From positions 1,736,001-1,800,000 of the forward strand of contig JAAVTG010000554.1 of assembly GCA_011947345.1 (NCBI GenBank): DNA of 64,000 bases, read 5' to 3'. Shown here piece after piece: positions 11,179-21,970 of the stretch. The DNA comes from Phytophthora quininea. Lineage: Eukaryota; Oomycota; Peronosporomycetes; Peronosporales; Peronosporaceae. How positions within the stretch are numbered: the first letter of the stretch is position 1; the number at the start of each line of letters is the position of its first letter. The notes under the pieces are model-generated. The model was given only the letters and a program-made list of their open reading frames with translations, did not search any database and had not been told where the DNA came from. Made by a program: the position numbers and the translations under genes.

Positions 11179-11858
11179 TTATCTAATGAGGCCGCTGCAC
11201 ACGGGCGACGTGCAGGGTCCTGCCGAGGTGCCAAACACATGCTCCTTCCACTTGGCCACGCCGTTCTCGTCCGTCTTCATGTCGTCGCCCAAGTTCACCA
11301 GCACCTTCTTCTTCTCCACTTGGGCAGGCGTGAACGGCTCGCCCTCGAGGCCTTCGAACGTCACGCGCTCGCCGATCTTGGCGTCGGCCGGAGGGTCCAC
11401 GAAGGCGACCTTCTCCTTGCCATCCTCCGTGGGCACAGCCGCACACATAACCATGCCGTGGCTGCGGAAGCCCACGAGGTTGCGAGGCTTGAGGTTACAC
11501 AGCACCAGCAGCCGGCGGTTCTGCATCTCCTCGAGCGTGTAGTGGTGCACGAGGCCGCTGGCGATCTGACGGGGCGCGTCCTCGCCCACGTCGATCTCCT
11601 CGCAGTAGAGCTTGTCGGCCGTCTCGTGCTTCCAGACCTTGACGATCTGGCCCACGCGGATGTCCAGCTTGGTGATCTCGGGCTGATTGGGGTCGGCGGG
11701 GTTGGCCTTGGGCGTCTTGGGGGCCTTCAGCTTCTTAGGCTTTTGCTCCTTCTTGGGTTTCTGCTCCTTCTGCTGATTGCCGACGGGGCGTTGGCCTCGA
11801 TGCCGAGGTCCGACTCGAGGGACGTGATGAGGCTCTGGAGCTGCTCGGCCGCGCTCAT
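11179..11858 (-). CDS. AIMP1: tRNA-binding (EMAP II/Arc1p-type) protein
   Basis: C-terminal OB-fold tRNA-binding domain, 11179-11670: LDIRVGQIVKVWKHETADKL, YCEEIDVGED, RQIASGLV, NRRLLVLCNLKPRNLVGFRS and HGMVMCA match the EMAP II/Arc1p/MetRS-beta family. The N-terminus (MSAAEQLQSLITSLESDLG) plus a Lys/Pro/Gln linker resembles the AIMP1/Arc1p linker that docks aminoacyl-tRNA synthetases. A frameshift at the C/G run 11785-11788 (one base short) separates linker from start; adding one base gives 681 nt, 226 residues. It converges on NCAPD3, whose stop is 57 bp away. Confidence 0.85.
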
Positions 11859-11986
11859 GATCAAGGTCTTCAGTTGGAAAGTGTTGATGGACGAGATATA
11901 ATTGCTGGTCAAGTGTAAAACATGATGCTTAAATGTATTTTTGCTGGATAAATGTGGCTGATAAACCATATACTGCAGCGAGCACA

Positions 11987-12587
11987 TCAGGTCCTAGCAC
12001 GGAAGATCGGCGCTACAAGTAGTGCTCCTTGCCAAACGTAGTGGATGTCGATAACGTAGCTGCCTTCAGGAAGGGCGTCGATGGTCGGGTACAGCTCTCC
12101 AGGGCTCGCGAGGATATCCGGCAAGGTAGTGACGGCCACACGAGCATCCGGGAGGTTCAACGTCGTGTGGAATTCAAACGGACCGGGCAGTGGCGGGACC
12201 TCTCCATCCACCAGCATCTCGCTTCGCACCGGGACCAGTTGGTTCAAAATGCTTCTAGCTTCGTTGTAGATGAGATTCACGGGGTCCTTGCCAAGCGGTT
12301 GCGTCCAAGAGAAATTGATGCGCGGATACACTTTGCCCAACGAGCTGGCCCAGTCTCGGTAGAGTTCCCAACCAGGCGAGGTCACGCCAGGAAATTCAAT
12401 GACGTGCAAGGCCTCACCAGGAAGTCGGACTACGTGCGCGTCGGTTGCTCGTATCGCTTTAACCAGTCGTTTCGGAGGTCGTGGTCTGCGCAGTGGTGTC
12501 GCTTTCGGCTTTTGGTGTATGGTGCTGTTGCTTGGACACTTTCATGTGTCTGGCCTTCACGCTGGTCTTGTTTTGCTGTCGCGCCAT
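11987..12587 (-). CDS. Unknown protein with basic N-terminus
   Basis: I do not recognise this gene. The clear part, 11987-12480, encodes AIRATDAHVVRLPGEALHVIE followed by a globular, Pro/Trp-containing segment (SPGWELYRDWASSLGK, INFSWTQPLGKD) and ends HYVWQGALLVAPIFRART with TGA at 11987-11989. The Lys/Gln-rich N-terminus from ATG 12587 (MARQQNKTSVKARHMK) is in a different frame, so one frameshift lies near 12470-12500. The alternative is a start further up at 12677. The conservative composition and lack of internal stops over about 165 codons argue for a real gene. Confidence 0.5.
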
Positions 12588-12740
12588 CGGGGCAAATTGG
12601 GGAATGAATGGGTTTTCATTCCTTTGTGATTGATCTAGTAGCTGTGGTTGATGCGTTTTGTATGAAGGAGAATACATCTTTCAATATGCGTGTGATTTTT
12701 CCAAACTTCTTCTGGACTTGACGTTAGACACTGCTGCAGC

Positions 12741-13712
12741 CTACTGGATGAGCACCATCCAGCTAATGAAGAGATAGAAGAGCAGCACAGGGTATACAGT
12801 GAGCGCCTTACGCTTGGCCGGCACGAGCTTCGACATGAACACAACGGACGCTGCAGCAAAAGCACAACACACAGCAAGTTAGCACCGCTTGATCGTTTTC
12901 AGTTGCATCCACGTTCAGACGCACCTCGTGTCGACCAGATGAAGCCCGCCGCAACGATCACCACGCGCAGCAGGATGTGCGAGAAGACTGCCCTCGCCAT
13001 CAGGCACACCAGCGTGGCGATGTTCAGCGGGAACACGCAGTAGCCCAGCACGCACACGCTCTGGAAGAACGATCTGCACAACAAGCCAAATCACATCAGC
13101 ACGTAGAAACACATCATTTCATCTCTGCTGCCCTACATGGAGCTGCCCAGCAGCTGGGCGTTGATCGTCACGACGGCAGCGCCCGCCCAGATCACCACAA
13201 AGACGCCAGTGAACACCATCGCCGACTGCGACGCCGGCGCCGTCAAACTCAGCATTCTACAGCAGAAGAGAAACAACATTATTAGTCAAACCACATTCCT
13301 TTCTGTGGCAAAGCTTCCTACATGGAGAGCGTCAGACACAACAACAGCGGCCCCCAGAGGTCCCCTAGAAACAACAGTCCATTAGAAAGCTTCGTTCCCA
13401 GCAAGTTATGTAAAGCTGGAGACCGCGTACAGTCTCGCAGCGCCCTGAGTGTCTCTTCAGACGTGTTGCTGGGCATGAGCACCACCCGCAGCTTGCCCCC
13501 GACAAGCTTCAGGTCTCGCAGCTTTCAGTCACACGAAGTTATCGCGTTAGAAATGGCCATAGATTAGAGATATTCACATACAAGAAGCTACTACGTACGA
13601 TGGTGGTGGACACGGGTTCATCCAGCGTGTTCTCCTCGGCCGACGGGAGGCTGATGCTGCCAGAGACCATCTCCACGTCGGCGCTGTCGCTCACCTTCTT
13701 GACCTCGGCCAT
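12741..13712 (-). CDS. YIPF6: Yip1-domain Golgi membrane protein YIPF6
   Basis: Six exons: 13599-13712, 13431-13521, 13322-13364, 13137-13256, 12925-13073, 12741-12850. They total 627 nt with every phase consistent, giving 208 residues and no frame break. After an acidic cytosolic N-terminus comes LRDLKLVGGKLRVVLMPS and the family signature DWDLWGPLLLCLTLS, then four to five hydrophobic segments ending YPVLLFYLFISWMVLIQ. Yip1 proteins bind prenylated Rab GTPases and act in ER-Golgi vesicle budding. The size and order of membrane segments match YIPF6. Introns are 50-77 nt. The gene is head-to-head with the ZZ-domain gene, ATGs 89 bp apart. Confidence 0.92.
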
Positions 13713-13801
13713 CTTGCAGATTTTTGTCGACTGTGTATACTGAAGTCAAGTTACGGGCACAATCATTTGGCTATCCTGTTTTCCAGCCCGAAAGCTCTAA
13801 A
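13713..13801. promoter_or_regulatory. 89-bp shared promoter, YIPF6 / ZZ gene
   Basis: Two divergent ATGs (13712 minus, 13802 plus) are separated by only 89 bp, so both 5' UTRs and both core promoters must lie here or overlap the coding sequence. The stretch CAATCATTTGGCTATCC at 13760-13776 contains an initiator-like TCATTT on the plus strand. Confidence 0.5.
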
Positions 13802-15677
13802 ATGCTGGCGACGGCGACGCTGCAGCACAACTTGGCGGCGCTGCAGGGGCAGCTGGCGACGCTGCAGCAGCAGAACGGCGCGCTCACAAGGGACGTGTGT
13901 CTCAAGGAGAACTACATCCAGCTCAAGGACCAGCAGTTCCGCGTCATGCAGCGCCGGCTCGAAGAACTGGAAGGCGCCGTGGCCCAGTGGAAGGACCGGT
14001 ACCTGCAGCAGGTCAACGCACAGGCCGCCAGCCAGGCCCCGAGCGAGGAAGACAGGACGCAGGACGCCTCTTCGGCCAAGTGGACGACCTGGAGGTGCAA
14101 GCCGGGCGCCGTGAACCGCAGCAAGGCGCTGAGTCAGGCCACGTCCAAGCTGGAGAAACTCTCGCAGGCCGACAGGGCCAAACTGCAGCCATTACTGGTT
14201 GCTATTGGGCAGACCAGCACCAGAGCGGAGCCTATTCAGGACATGGTCTTTGCTGATGTGTCGGAGGAGCTGAGTAAGATCTTGCTGCTGTATCTGCTGC
14301 CGACTTTGCTTGACGCTGTGGAGGGCAACCAGAAGCTGCAGTGCTTTAGTCGCACCTACCGCAAACAGACCATGGACTTTAGAGTGCTCGAACCAGGCAG
14401 TAGAGACTGCAGGCGAAGAATCAGTGAAGGAAGCTGGACATGTGGAGACTACGCTCTCTCCTCCTACTTTGGCTTCTGTTGTAAGTGGAGAGGGCAGTGC
14501 AGAAATGGTATCTGCTATTGAAAATACCGCCGAAACAGAGGAGACGGAAGTGCCACATTTGTTCGACTGTGTCGAGCTGGATCGAAGAGGAGCAGCTCGA
14601 GCGGCAGTGCCCCATGGCAGTCGGGAGCTCCACGCGACCAAGGCGATGTACATTTCACGGCCGCTGAGTGGCTCAGCAGCAGCTCGAGCGGGTATATCTC
14701 CACTTGATAAACTAGGAGACAAGTCACTAGATGGGAAGGCTGATAAGGCGTCTCGGAGATACACGTTGACACCGAAACGCACTACCGGGCCGACTTTCGC
14801 AGTGGAGACTACACGGACCCACACAATGACTATGGGTGCACTGCCATCTCCGGCGCAATCTCCGTCGTCAATGGGCGTGCTGCCTCTAGGTTCGGATGGG
14901 GAGGTGATACCGACACCACCGCGAGAAAAAGAGGGCAAGGACGGCAAGATCAAGAAGATCGTGGGCAGTGTGTTTGACCGTCTAGCGCGCCACAAGTCGC
15001 AGTCTTCTCTGACGAGTTCTTCGTCGCATGCATCGCCTGTTCCTCTAACTGCTAGCGCTGCAGAATCAGCAGACGAAGACGAGTCGATCTGCGATGGCTG
15101 TGGACGCGGGCCACTTGCTGGTGTTAAGTGGGTCTGTCGGACCTGCCGTCTACTCGCTGGCGAAGAGTATGATCTCTGTGAAAAATGCTACGGCCAAGGG
15201 ATCCACGGAAAAGAGCATGAAGACGCTTTATTCTCTCGCGTTGAGGCCATCGTTGTGCGGAAATGTCCTCGACTAGCCAGCGAGACAGAACTTTGGCTCT
15301 GCTGCGTGATGGCATTTGCAAAGCCAACCTCAAGAAGTTCAGCTTTTGTCTGACGTGGATCGCTGATCTACTCCAGTGCTCGCGCACAACAGACTTACGA
15401 GCGAGGGCGCTTGAAATTGCTCACATTCCTCCGACCGTCCGCAGTGAGTTTGCACGACTGCTACGAGAGCTTCTGGCTCGCTATCGTCCTGATATTGAGC
15501 TGAAAACAGAGTGGGAACCCGCTGCTACTGCCCAACATGGAGCTTTGGAGTTGGAACCCCGCTATGCGCGGGGAAGGAGCACCGGACGAGCTCGACACTC
15601 TTCGCGTTCGGGTTAAAGACGCTCCTCAAGTTACGTCGGCTGGAGGAGCCAACGGCGGTCCACCGTCGCTAAGCTAG
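13802..15677 (+). CDS. Coiled-coil protein with C-terminal ZZ zinc finger
   Basis: The N-terminal 90 residues form a Gln/Leu-rich coiled coil (LAALQGQLATLQQQNGAL). A low-complexity Ser/Thr/Pro middle follows, then a ZZ-type zinc finger at 15088-15235 with CDGCGRGPLAGVKW...CRTC...YDLCEKCY and a trailing HGKEH. ZZ fingers bind acetylated or N-terminal peptides and occur in adaptors such as p62. The order coiled coil plus ZZ suggests a scaffold, but I cannot name an orthologue. Frame breaks: about 14395 (gain of one or loss of two), 15292 (CTTTGG, one T short) and about 15570 in CGCGGGGAA; the proposed stop at 15675 depends on the last. No introns needed. Confidence 0.7.
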
Positions 15678-15745
15678 CTGCCGGGACGAAGTACTGCATG
15701 TCGAAATATACTACCGCTGTGGAGGCTGAGGGCCATTTACACCGC

Positions 15746-17088
15746 CTACTTTCGAGTCCAAGAATTGCCTAGGAGCATCCGGACCCCAGCAAGCAAGGCA
15801 AGGGCAGTAGCTGCTACCGACACCCCAGTTAACGTACGATTCACTTGTTGTTGACCGAATGGGTGGCCATTATAATCCAAGACTGGTAGCTGTCCGCCAG
15901 AGCAAACGCCATGGTCGTCCACGGTACACGCGAAAACGACTCGCTTGTAAGTGTAGTCGAACTGAGCGTAGTAGACCCGCAAGAAAACAGTGCCAAGCAC
16001 CACGGTAGGGAAGTCTTGGTTCAGTTCCGAAGGTTGAATGACGTCAAGCATTGCTGTGCACTCGCGGCGGCGGCGATCGCAACGAGCGTAATTGCTCCCC
16101 TGAAGCACGAAGTGTTGTGTTGCGACAGAATCATCCAGTACAAAAGCGAATGTAAGCGATGGGAACTCGTGAGCTTGGCATGATCGACACGTGAGTCGAG
16201 TTGGTTGCGTTGTTGCTGAAGAAAGAAATCGGGAGCCGAGCCGAGAGGACATTTCTTGAGCGACAGAATTGAACGCTTCAGGAGGTAGCAAGACGAATGA
16301 TGTTCCAGAATCTACCAGAGCTACGCCATGGCGATTGCCTGGCCCATTCAGATATACAAATTTGTTGCCCACTGCCAACCCGTGAAGTTTTATCGACCAG
16401 AATCCAAATTTGAAAGTGCCTGTGATTTTTGCTGGTTGAGAGATGACGGGGAAGCTGAACCATGCAGCCTTGGCCTTCATTAGCGACGGATCCACCCCTC
16501 CAAGCAAAAGTTGCGACGGTGGCTGGGCTCCTGACGAACTGCTAATAAACAATGAAAAAATTGCGGTATTCTGTGGCTGTTGACGCGATAGTTGGCTCAG
16601 AATGCTGCTGTTACGGTGGATCATCGCTAGCGACTCCATCCCGAGCCCCACAACGCCTTCAATCCCAAGTTTCTCGATGTCTGGCAGCAGATCTCTGACA
16701 ATTCCCACACAGACATGACGGATAAGGATATCAGCTTCATCACCTAGCTGGAGGTCTGTCTGCACTGCAAAACCAGACACAGCGCCACTGCCGTAGTGCG
16801 TCATGAACGTGTTGTCAGCATTGCGCTCGTGGCATTTAGCTGCACCAACAGGTTGACTAAACTCAGTCGTTGCTACCCAGGTATCGCTGGAGCCTGTGTC
16901 GAACACCACGCGGAATTGATGATCCGAAAATCAAATCGTGCAATCCCCACCAAACGGAGAAGGTCGTTCGTCTCGAGAGATATCCGAACTAGCTTCCCGA
17001 CAACAGTTGAAGGCGACGCTGCGAGATGTAGAAGCAGTAGATACAGCAGACGATGTGGATGCTGAGTGGCAGCAGCTGCAGGACGCAT
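15746..17088 (-). CDS. Membrane-anchored pepsin-like aspartic protease
   Basis: Signal peptide from ATG 17088 (RLLYLLLLHLAASPS), a short pro-segment, catalytic motif 1 FDTGSSDTW (about residue 60), flap-like THYGSGAVSG, catalytic motif 2 ALVDSGTSFVLLP (about residue 260), then QDFPTVVLGTVFLRVYYAQF. A hydrophobic segment GVSVAATALALLAGVRMLL just before the stop predicts a type I membrane anchor, as in oomycete plasma-membrane/apical aspartic proteases. A single frameshift at the plus-strand run GAAAAT (16927-16930, one A short) splits the pro-segment from DTGSS; corrected length is 447 residues. Both Asp residues are intact, so it should be active. Substrates unknown. Confidence 0.88.
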
Positions 17089-17170
17089 TGCGGATCTATC
17101 TCCGAACGTCGCTTGGCTTGATTGACAAATTTGTCCATCAATAATCAAGAGCCATCAACACCATTTGGAG

Positions 17171-17620
17171 ATGCTGGTGGAATTTGCTGATAGCCAAGAT
17201 ATGGAGAGACTGGTATGGTTCGAGGTGGTGGACGAGGACACTGGAGGCCCATTCAACCATACAACCAAAGACGCCGTGTATTTGTCGGATGCCGCGTTCG
17301 TCGTGGCGCGGCGTCTCGATGTCATGCATGTTGTGCTGGTGGAGGGTCCGACTGGAACAGGAAAGACGTCTCTGGCGAACCTCATTAGGCGTGCTTTGGG
17401 ACCAAGAAAGGCAAGAATGACGGCAACGCCCGCTTCGCCCGCGAGACCACCGCCTGCAGGAGATGACGCTGACGTCGGCAGCATTGAGTCGCGAGAGGAG
17501 GACGTTTCGCTAGCTGTCCACTTCGCTCCGTCTAAAGAGATCAGTCGCACTGCGCAGTGTCCTCTAAGTTATCGCGTGAAGCGAGGATCATCGCCAACCA
17601 TCTGGCGATGCGTCGGATGA
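17171..17620 (+). CDS. Possible P-loop ORF, unresolved
   Basis: From ATG 17171 a 149-codon frame contains VLVEGPTGTGKTSLANLIRR, a good Walker A motif (GxxGxGKT/S) after a hydrophobic strand, as in AAA+/midasin-type ATPases. Downstream (17621-17740) another frame continues with an acidic/Pro stretch ending CGSGCC and a stop, which could be a C-terminus if one or two bases are missing. No Walker B or other domain is visible and the 5' side overlaps the aspartic protease on the other strand. It may be a fragment of a larger lost gene. Confidence 0.35.
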   Translation: MLVEFADSQDMERLVWFEVVDEDTGGPFNHTTKDAVYLSDAAFVVARRLDVMHVVLVEGPTGTGKTSLANLIRRALGPRKARMTATPASPARPPPAGDDADVGSIESREEDVSLAVHFAPSKEISRTAQCPLSYRVKRGSSPTIWRCVG

Positions 17621-18189
17621 GCGACCTTCGCTACCCGATTTTTCCGAGGACATCGAAGGACTCCCGACCCAGCGGAAACCCCCACACGATGGACGGAGCG
17701 AATGCGGTAGTGGCTGCTGTTAGCAACCCTGGCCCAAGCTTCCCTGCCATTGATGGTCTCGGCTCGGATGCTACATTTGCACTCTGACGTTTTCCGTGGA
17801 CGGTGTGACGTTCGTCGCGTGTGTCTGGAAGACGTCGGCGCAAACCATTGCGCTGCTACAGTAAACGCTGCGGTCCGTCTCCGTCCTAAGTGCTAGCAGA
17901 ATGGACGAACTCGTAGGCCCCGTGTTGAAGCAGATGAACAGAACCGCGACATGGCCAACTCGTGACGTGGCCTACTCCCGCTAATAAAGCCTCCGTGCAA
18001 TGGAAGAAGGCGCAGTGCGAACGGGTCTAAAGCTATCTGTATTGTGTCTGCTTAACCTGAGGTCGAGTACTCAAAAACATGGCAAAGTGCAGGAGATGGA
18101 AGAAATGAAGATAAACAGATGCCAACGAGCGACTGCATCCGTCGACTAATCGCGTGAGGATTCGTCTCTCGTGGCTCGACTGTAGGGGC
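17621..18189. other. Mostly gene-free stretch
   Basis: Between the P-loop ORF and the 3' end of the Ala-rich gene. Apart from the possible ORF extension to 17740 nothing coding is supported. AATAAA-like TAATAAAGCC occurs at 17981-17990 on the plus strand, which could end a transcript from the P-loop region. Confidence 0.35.
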
Positions 18190-18894
18190 CTAGCTCTCCC
18201 CGCCCTTCTTGCCGGTCTTGGCCTTGATGGTCTCGTAACCGGCGCTGGCCGTGTGCTTGGCCATCTCCAGCCCTGTCGCCGACACGGTCCGAGCCTTGGC
18301 AACAGCAGCAACCATCGTCAGCCTCTCTTGAATAAACCTCAAAAGTTTTTACCCAATTCCTCACCTTCTCCAGAGCGCCAGACGCGACCACCGACGTCCT
18401 CTCGTAGGCTCCGCTGGCCAACGTGGACGACTTCTTGAAGGCGTCCGTCTCCTTGAGCTTGCCGTACTGCTCCTGACTGGCCGTGGCGGCGCTGCTCAGT
18501 CCCCGGCGATGGTCTTACCGGCGTTCGAGGCCTTGGCCGTCTCCAGAGCCGCCGAGGACTTCTCCTTGAACATGGAGAAGGTCTGGCCCAGCACCCTGTC
18601 CACAGAAGCCTAGATTAGAGAGCTGCCATTGCTGCGAATACAGAGCTACAAAGAGCCCTACTTGGATGCAGTGTTGGCCCCGTTCTTGAGCTTGTCCACG
18701 GGCAGCACGTTGCTGAGCGACGACCGGTCCTTGGCCGAGGCCGTCGACTTCTTGTCCTCGCCGTCCGAGTCCTCGAGCGTCTGCGACTGCGGCTGGTTCT
18801 CCTTGGAGGTCGAGGCCTGCTCCTTGTCGCTGAAGATGAGGTTGTCCAGATCCTTGTCGTCCGACTGCTTCTGCTTGAGCGACACGTCGTCCAT
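18190..18894 (-). CDS. Ala/Ser/Lys-rich amphipathic-helix protein
   Basis: Not recognised at family level. ATG 18894 begins an acidic, Ser/Gln-rich first exon (MDDVSLKQKQSDDKDLDNLI); an intron at about 18610-18661 leads to VDRVLGQTFSMFKEKSSAAL and repeated Ala/Thr/Lys helices (TASAGYETIKAKTG), a pattern seen in LEA-like proteins and ArfGAP/TPD52-type tails. A second intron (about 18318-18361) precedes the last exon, which ends GKKGGES with TAG at 18190. One G is missing at 18501-18504 (plus CCCC), putting a false TGA in frame; a similar one-base loss near the end of exon 1 (GGGGCC, 18675-18680) would bring its splice phase right. Probably soluble and membrane-associating. Confidence 0.6.
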
Positions 18895-19028
18895 GGTGCT
18901 ACTTGCTACCGATTCCGAAGGGCGGAAAGTGAGGGGAGGAAGGGCACGGCGGTAAAGAGGTGGTGGTTAGTCGAACATACACAAAGCAAGTTAAACCACG
19001 TCGCAGATGAGTGAATTATGAGCCAATC

Positions 19029-19376
19029 ATGACGCAGAACGGAAAATCAGAGACGGCTGCTGCTCGACGTGTGTGGCAGTCTGCTGGATGGCGTCTCTGT
19101 CTTGTGGACTGCGGAGGCTGGAGCTGCTACAAGCGGTGGAAACGACATTGGAGCTGCGTCTGCAACGGGTCTGGCGACGCATTGTCAAGACTGCAGAGTG
19201 GGACGGACCAGGCTGGTCCGGTGCAGCCGGTCAAGATTGACGCTCTTGATGATCTCGACCTGACCCTGTTGCAGTCGCCGTTGACTGAAGTTGCACCGAC
19301 CCGCACGCTGCAGACGCTGAATTCTGGTTCTGACGCGGTACTTGCCAACCTACCCTGCACTTTGTTGCCGCGTTGA
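19029..19376 (+). CDS. Small unknown gene with frameshifts
   Basis: Unrecognised. From ATG 19029 the frame reads MTQNGKSETAAARRVW; a neighbouring frame in 19085-19205 gives an amphipathic helix (LRRLELLQAVETTLELRLQR) and the first frame resumes with KIDALDDLDLTLLQSPLTEV to a TGA at 19374-19376. Codon quality moves between frames as in neighbouring damaged genes, so I read one gene of about 115 residues with two or three single-base losses. The head-to-head start with the Ala-rich gene (134 bp) fits the local pattern. A chance overlap of ORFs is possible. Confidence 0.4.
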   Translation: MTQNGKSETAAARRVWQSAGWRLCLVDCGGWSCYKRWKRHWSCVCNGSGDALSRLQSGTDQAGPVQPVKIDALDDLDLTLLQSPLTEVAPTRTLQTLNSGSDAVLANLPCTLLPR

Positions 19377-19507
19377 GATGCAGGGGTCAAACCTCGTCGT
19401 GGATGGCCAAGATGCTGTCGAGACTCCGGTGTCTGCTTTGGTAACATTTGCACTCCGCAAACTGCACTCCATCGCACAAGCAGTACACAAACTACAAGTC
19501 TCCAAGC

Positions 19508-20781
19508 ATGACTTTGGGACTGCTCAAGACATGGATGTTACTGCTGCTGGCAGTTGGATCGACGGTTGCTACGAACGAGGTGGCCAAGATCGCTGTAGAC
19601 CCGGAGGTCGGCATGAACACGCCGCAGATCGTGGCCCACCGTGGGTATGCCATTGAGACGCACAAAGTCACCACGACGGACGGATACATCCTCACGATGC
19701 ACCGCTTGCCCAAGAGCTACGACGAGAGTCAGTCGGGTGCCGATGCTGCGGCCAACAAGCCGGCAGTGATGCTGCAGCACGGTGTGATCGAAAGCAGCTT
19801 TGCGTGGGTCTGCAACTACCGCAATCAGAGCTTGGCCTACGTCCTCGCTGACGATGGCTACGACGTCTGGCTCGGCAACAGTCGAGGCAACACGTACTCG
19901 AACGAGTCGGTGAAATACACCACCGACGACGACGAGTTCTGGGACTTTACTTAAAAGACATGGGGCTCTACGACCTCCCTACTGCGATCAACTACATTCA
20001 GGACATCACTAGACGCTCCAAGATCAGCTATGTCGGCCACTCTCAGGGTGTCACGCAGGCGTTGGTCGGGTTCGCCGCCAACCAGACTCTGGCTCAAAGC
20101 GTATCCTACTTTGGAGCCTTGGCGCCAGTCTCCTGGCTTGGACACTCGAAAGCAGAGCTGTTTGTTGCACTAGCTGAAGCACACTTGGATTTGATCTACC
20201 AAGCACTGGGCATCGTCGAACTCCTCCCACACAGCGACCTGCTCACGACGTTCCTGGCCGGATACACATGCTCTGCTATCGACGACATTTGCGGCAGTGC
20301 CATCTCGCTGTTCTTCGGGACGACCACAAGTCTCAACACCTCGCATGTTCCTGTGTTAATCTCACAGACGCCGGCCGGAACTTCGGTGAAGGACGTGGCT
20401 CACTACGCGCAAGGCATCCGAGAAAGCACGTTCGCATCCTACGACTACGGCTGCAGCTGTGTGCAAGCACTCGGTCTCTCGTTGTGCTCCACGGCGATCT
20501 GCAAGAACAAAGCCAAGTATGGTGCTTTCGAACCTCCAGCGTACAACCTTGGCGATATGGTGTATCCACGAACGGGACTCTACATCGGTGCTGAGGACAC
20601 TTTGACAGAGCTGGAGGACCTAGCTCAACTTCGCTCGGCACTTCCGTCGGGGACTGTTGTTCACGACCAAACCATCGACATCTACAGCCACCTGGACTTT
20701 ATCTGGGCGTACAACGCGAACGAATACGTGTACCAGGATCTTCTCGAGCAGATTGCCGAGTACGAAGGCGTTGACTACTGA
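19508..20781 (+). CDS. Secreted acid lipase (AB-hydrolase, gastric/lysosomal lipase family)
   Basis: Signal peptide MTLGLLKTWMLLLLAVGSTVA, then the AB-hydrolase-lipase region (HRGYAIETHKVTTTDGYIL), oxyanion-hole loop MLQHGVIESS, nucleophile elbow YVGHSQGVTQ (Ser within GHSQG), acidic residue in YIGAEDTLT and catalytic His in YSHLDFIWAYNA. All triad positions are present, so it should hydrolyse cholesteryl or triacyl esters extracellularly or in vacuoles. One base is missing near 19951 (TTTACTTAAAAG), creating a premature TAA between DEFWDFT and DMGLYDLP; the corrected length of 424 residues equals the family norm. Cys residues near 20430-20500 suggest disulfides. Confidence 0.9.
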
Positions 20782-21031
20782 TCATCAGTGATGGATCACA
20801 ATGCAAGCTAAAACTAAAATCCCTGTTGAAGTCATCTCTTGTGTGATTTGCAACCAGGTTCATGATGATTTCTGCAACTATCCATTATCGCCTCCAGGAG
20901 CTCAACAAGACTGAAGAAGCAGATGAACAAACCACAAACAATATATTTACAACTCTTAATGTTGGTCGGGTCCTTGCGTAAGAAGAGCAAAACAACTAGT
21001 GGTTCTCTTCTCAAATGAAGACCGCAAAAAC

Positions 21032-21970
21032 TTAGACAGCCGCAACCTCCAGCTCGTCTTCGCTCTGGAGCTCTTCCACCACTTGAGGGCGGTTCATAAT
21101 AACGTTTTCTTCTTCAAGGCCACTGAGAGGCATCGGTGCGAACGACACTGATCGACGACGACCGTCCTTGACGGACGAGCTGGCCTGCGAGGCTGTATCG
21201 AAGGACCACTCACTGACGGACGACTGCTCAGGGCTCTCCTCGTGCTCTGCCTCGTGATCGTCTTCCGGTTGTGCGACTCGAATCTTGGGGTACTCTTGCT
21301 CCACCTCGTCGACTTCCATGTCAATGACGTCGTCGTCGTGGTCCAGATCGCTGAGGTCGTAGTCGCTCTGACTGGCTCTGCTCGAAGCCTCATCGTCTCC
21401 TTCCTCTCCTTGCTCGTCGTCGTCTCCAGCCTCGGACGCGATGAAGGTCGTCTTGGCGCACGTGGAGACCATGGACTGGATGAGGCTGTTCTTGCAGTTG
21501 AAGATGGCCATGGACTTCTCGACCGCCTGCTTCTCCTCCACCAGACTCTTCTTGACGCGCACGCGGGACTTGACGGTGCGCTTGAGGTTGCGCAGCAGCA
21601 CGTTCTCTCGGCGGTCCTCCTCCCTGACGGCCTTGAGCTCGTCCGCCAGGTCCTTGAGGATCTCGGCGTTGCCCAGCGTCTGCGCGCGCTCGATGTCCTC
21701 CTGGATGTCCTGCAGCTGCTGCCGCCGCTGGCGCTGGTTCATGACGTTCTCGATGATGTCGGTGCGCAGCAGCTCCGTCTCGTCAGTCACGGCCTGCAGG
21801 CGTTTCACCAGTCGCTCGCGCTTGCGCTTGATCATGTCGCTCACCTGCATGCTGGAGAAGGCCACGCATTTCAGCGCCTTGAGCACCTGCTTGGAGTTCT
21901 CCACCGGGTCCTCGGACGGCGACAGCTGCGGCACGGTCATGGCCGACCACGACATGGCCAGCGTCGACAT
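21032..21970 (-). CDS. Coiled-coil protein with acidic tail
   Basis: An intact single exon of 312 residues. Residues 45-170 are strongly heptad-patterned (RKRERLVKRLQAVTDETELL, QRQRRQQLQDIQEDIERAQT), then two acidic runs (DDDEQGEEGDDE and LDHDDDVIDMEVDEVEQE) and a Ser-rich end. No family is recognised; the layout suits a cytoskeletal or centrosomal scaffold. It is one of the few frames in the area with no break. An antisense frame (21242-22558) is long only because of GC-rich codon bias. Confidence 0.75.
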   Translation of the reverse strand: MSTLAMSWSAMTVPQLSPSEDPVENSKQVLKALKCVAFSSMQVSDMIKRKRERLVKRLQAVTDETELLRTDIIENVMNQRQRRQQLQDIQEDIERAQTLGNAEILKDLADELKAVREEDRRENVLLRNLKRTVKSRVRVKKSLVEEKQAVEKSMAIFNCKNSLIQSMVSTCAKTTFIASEAGDDDEQGEEGDDEASSRASQSDYDLSDLDHDDDVIDMEVDEVEQEYPKIRVAQPEDDHEAEHEESPEQSSVSEWSFDTASQASSSVKDGRRRSVSFAPMPLSGLEEENVIMNRPQVVEELQSEDELEVAAV

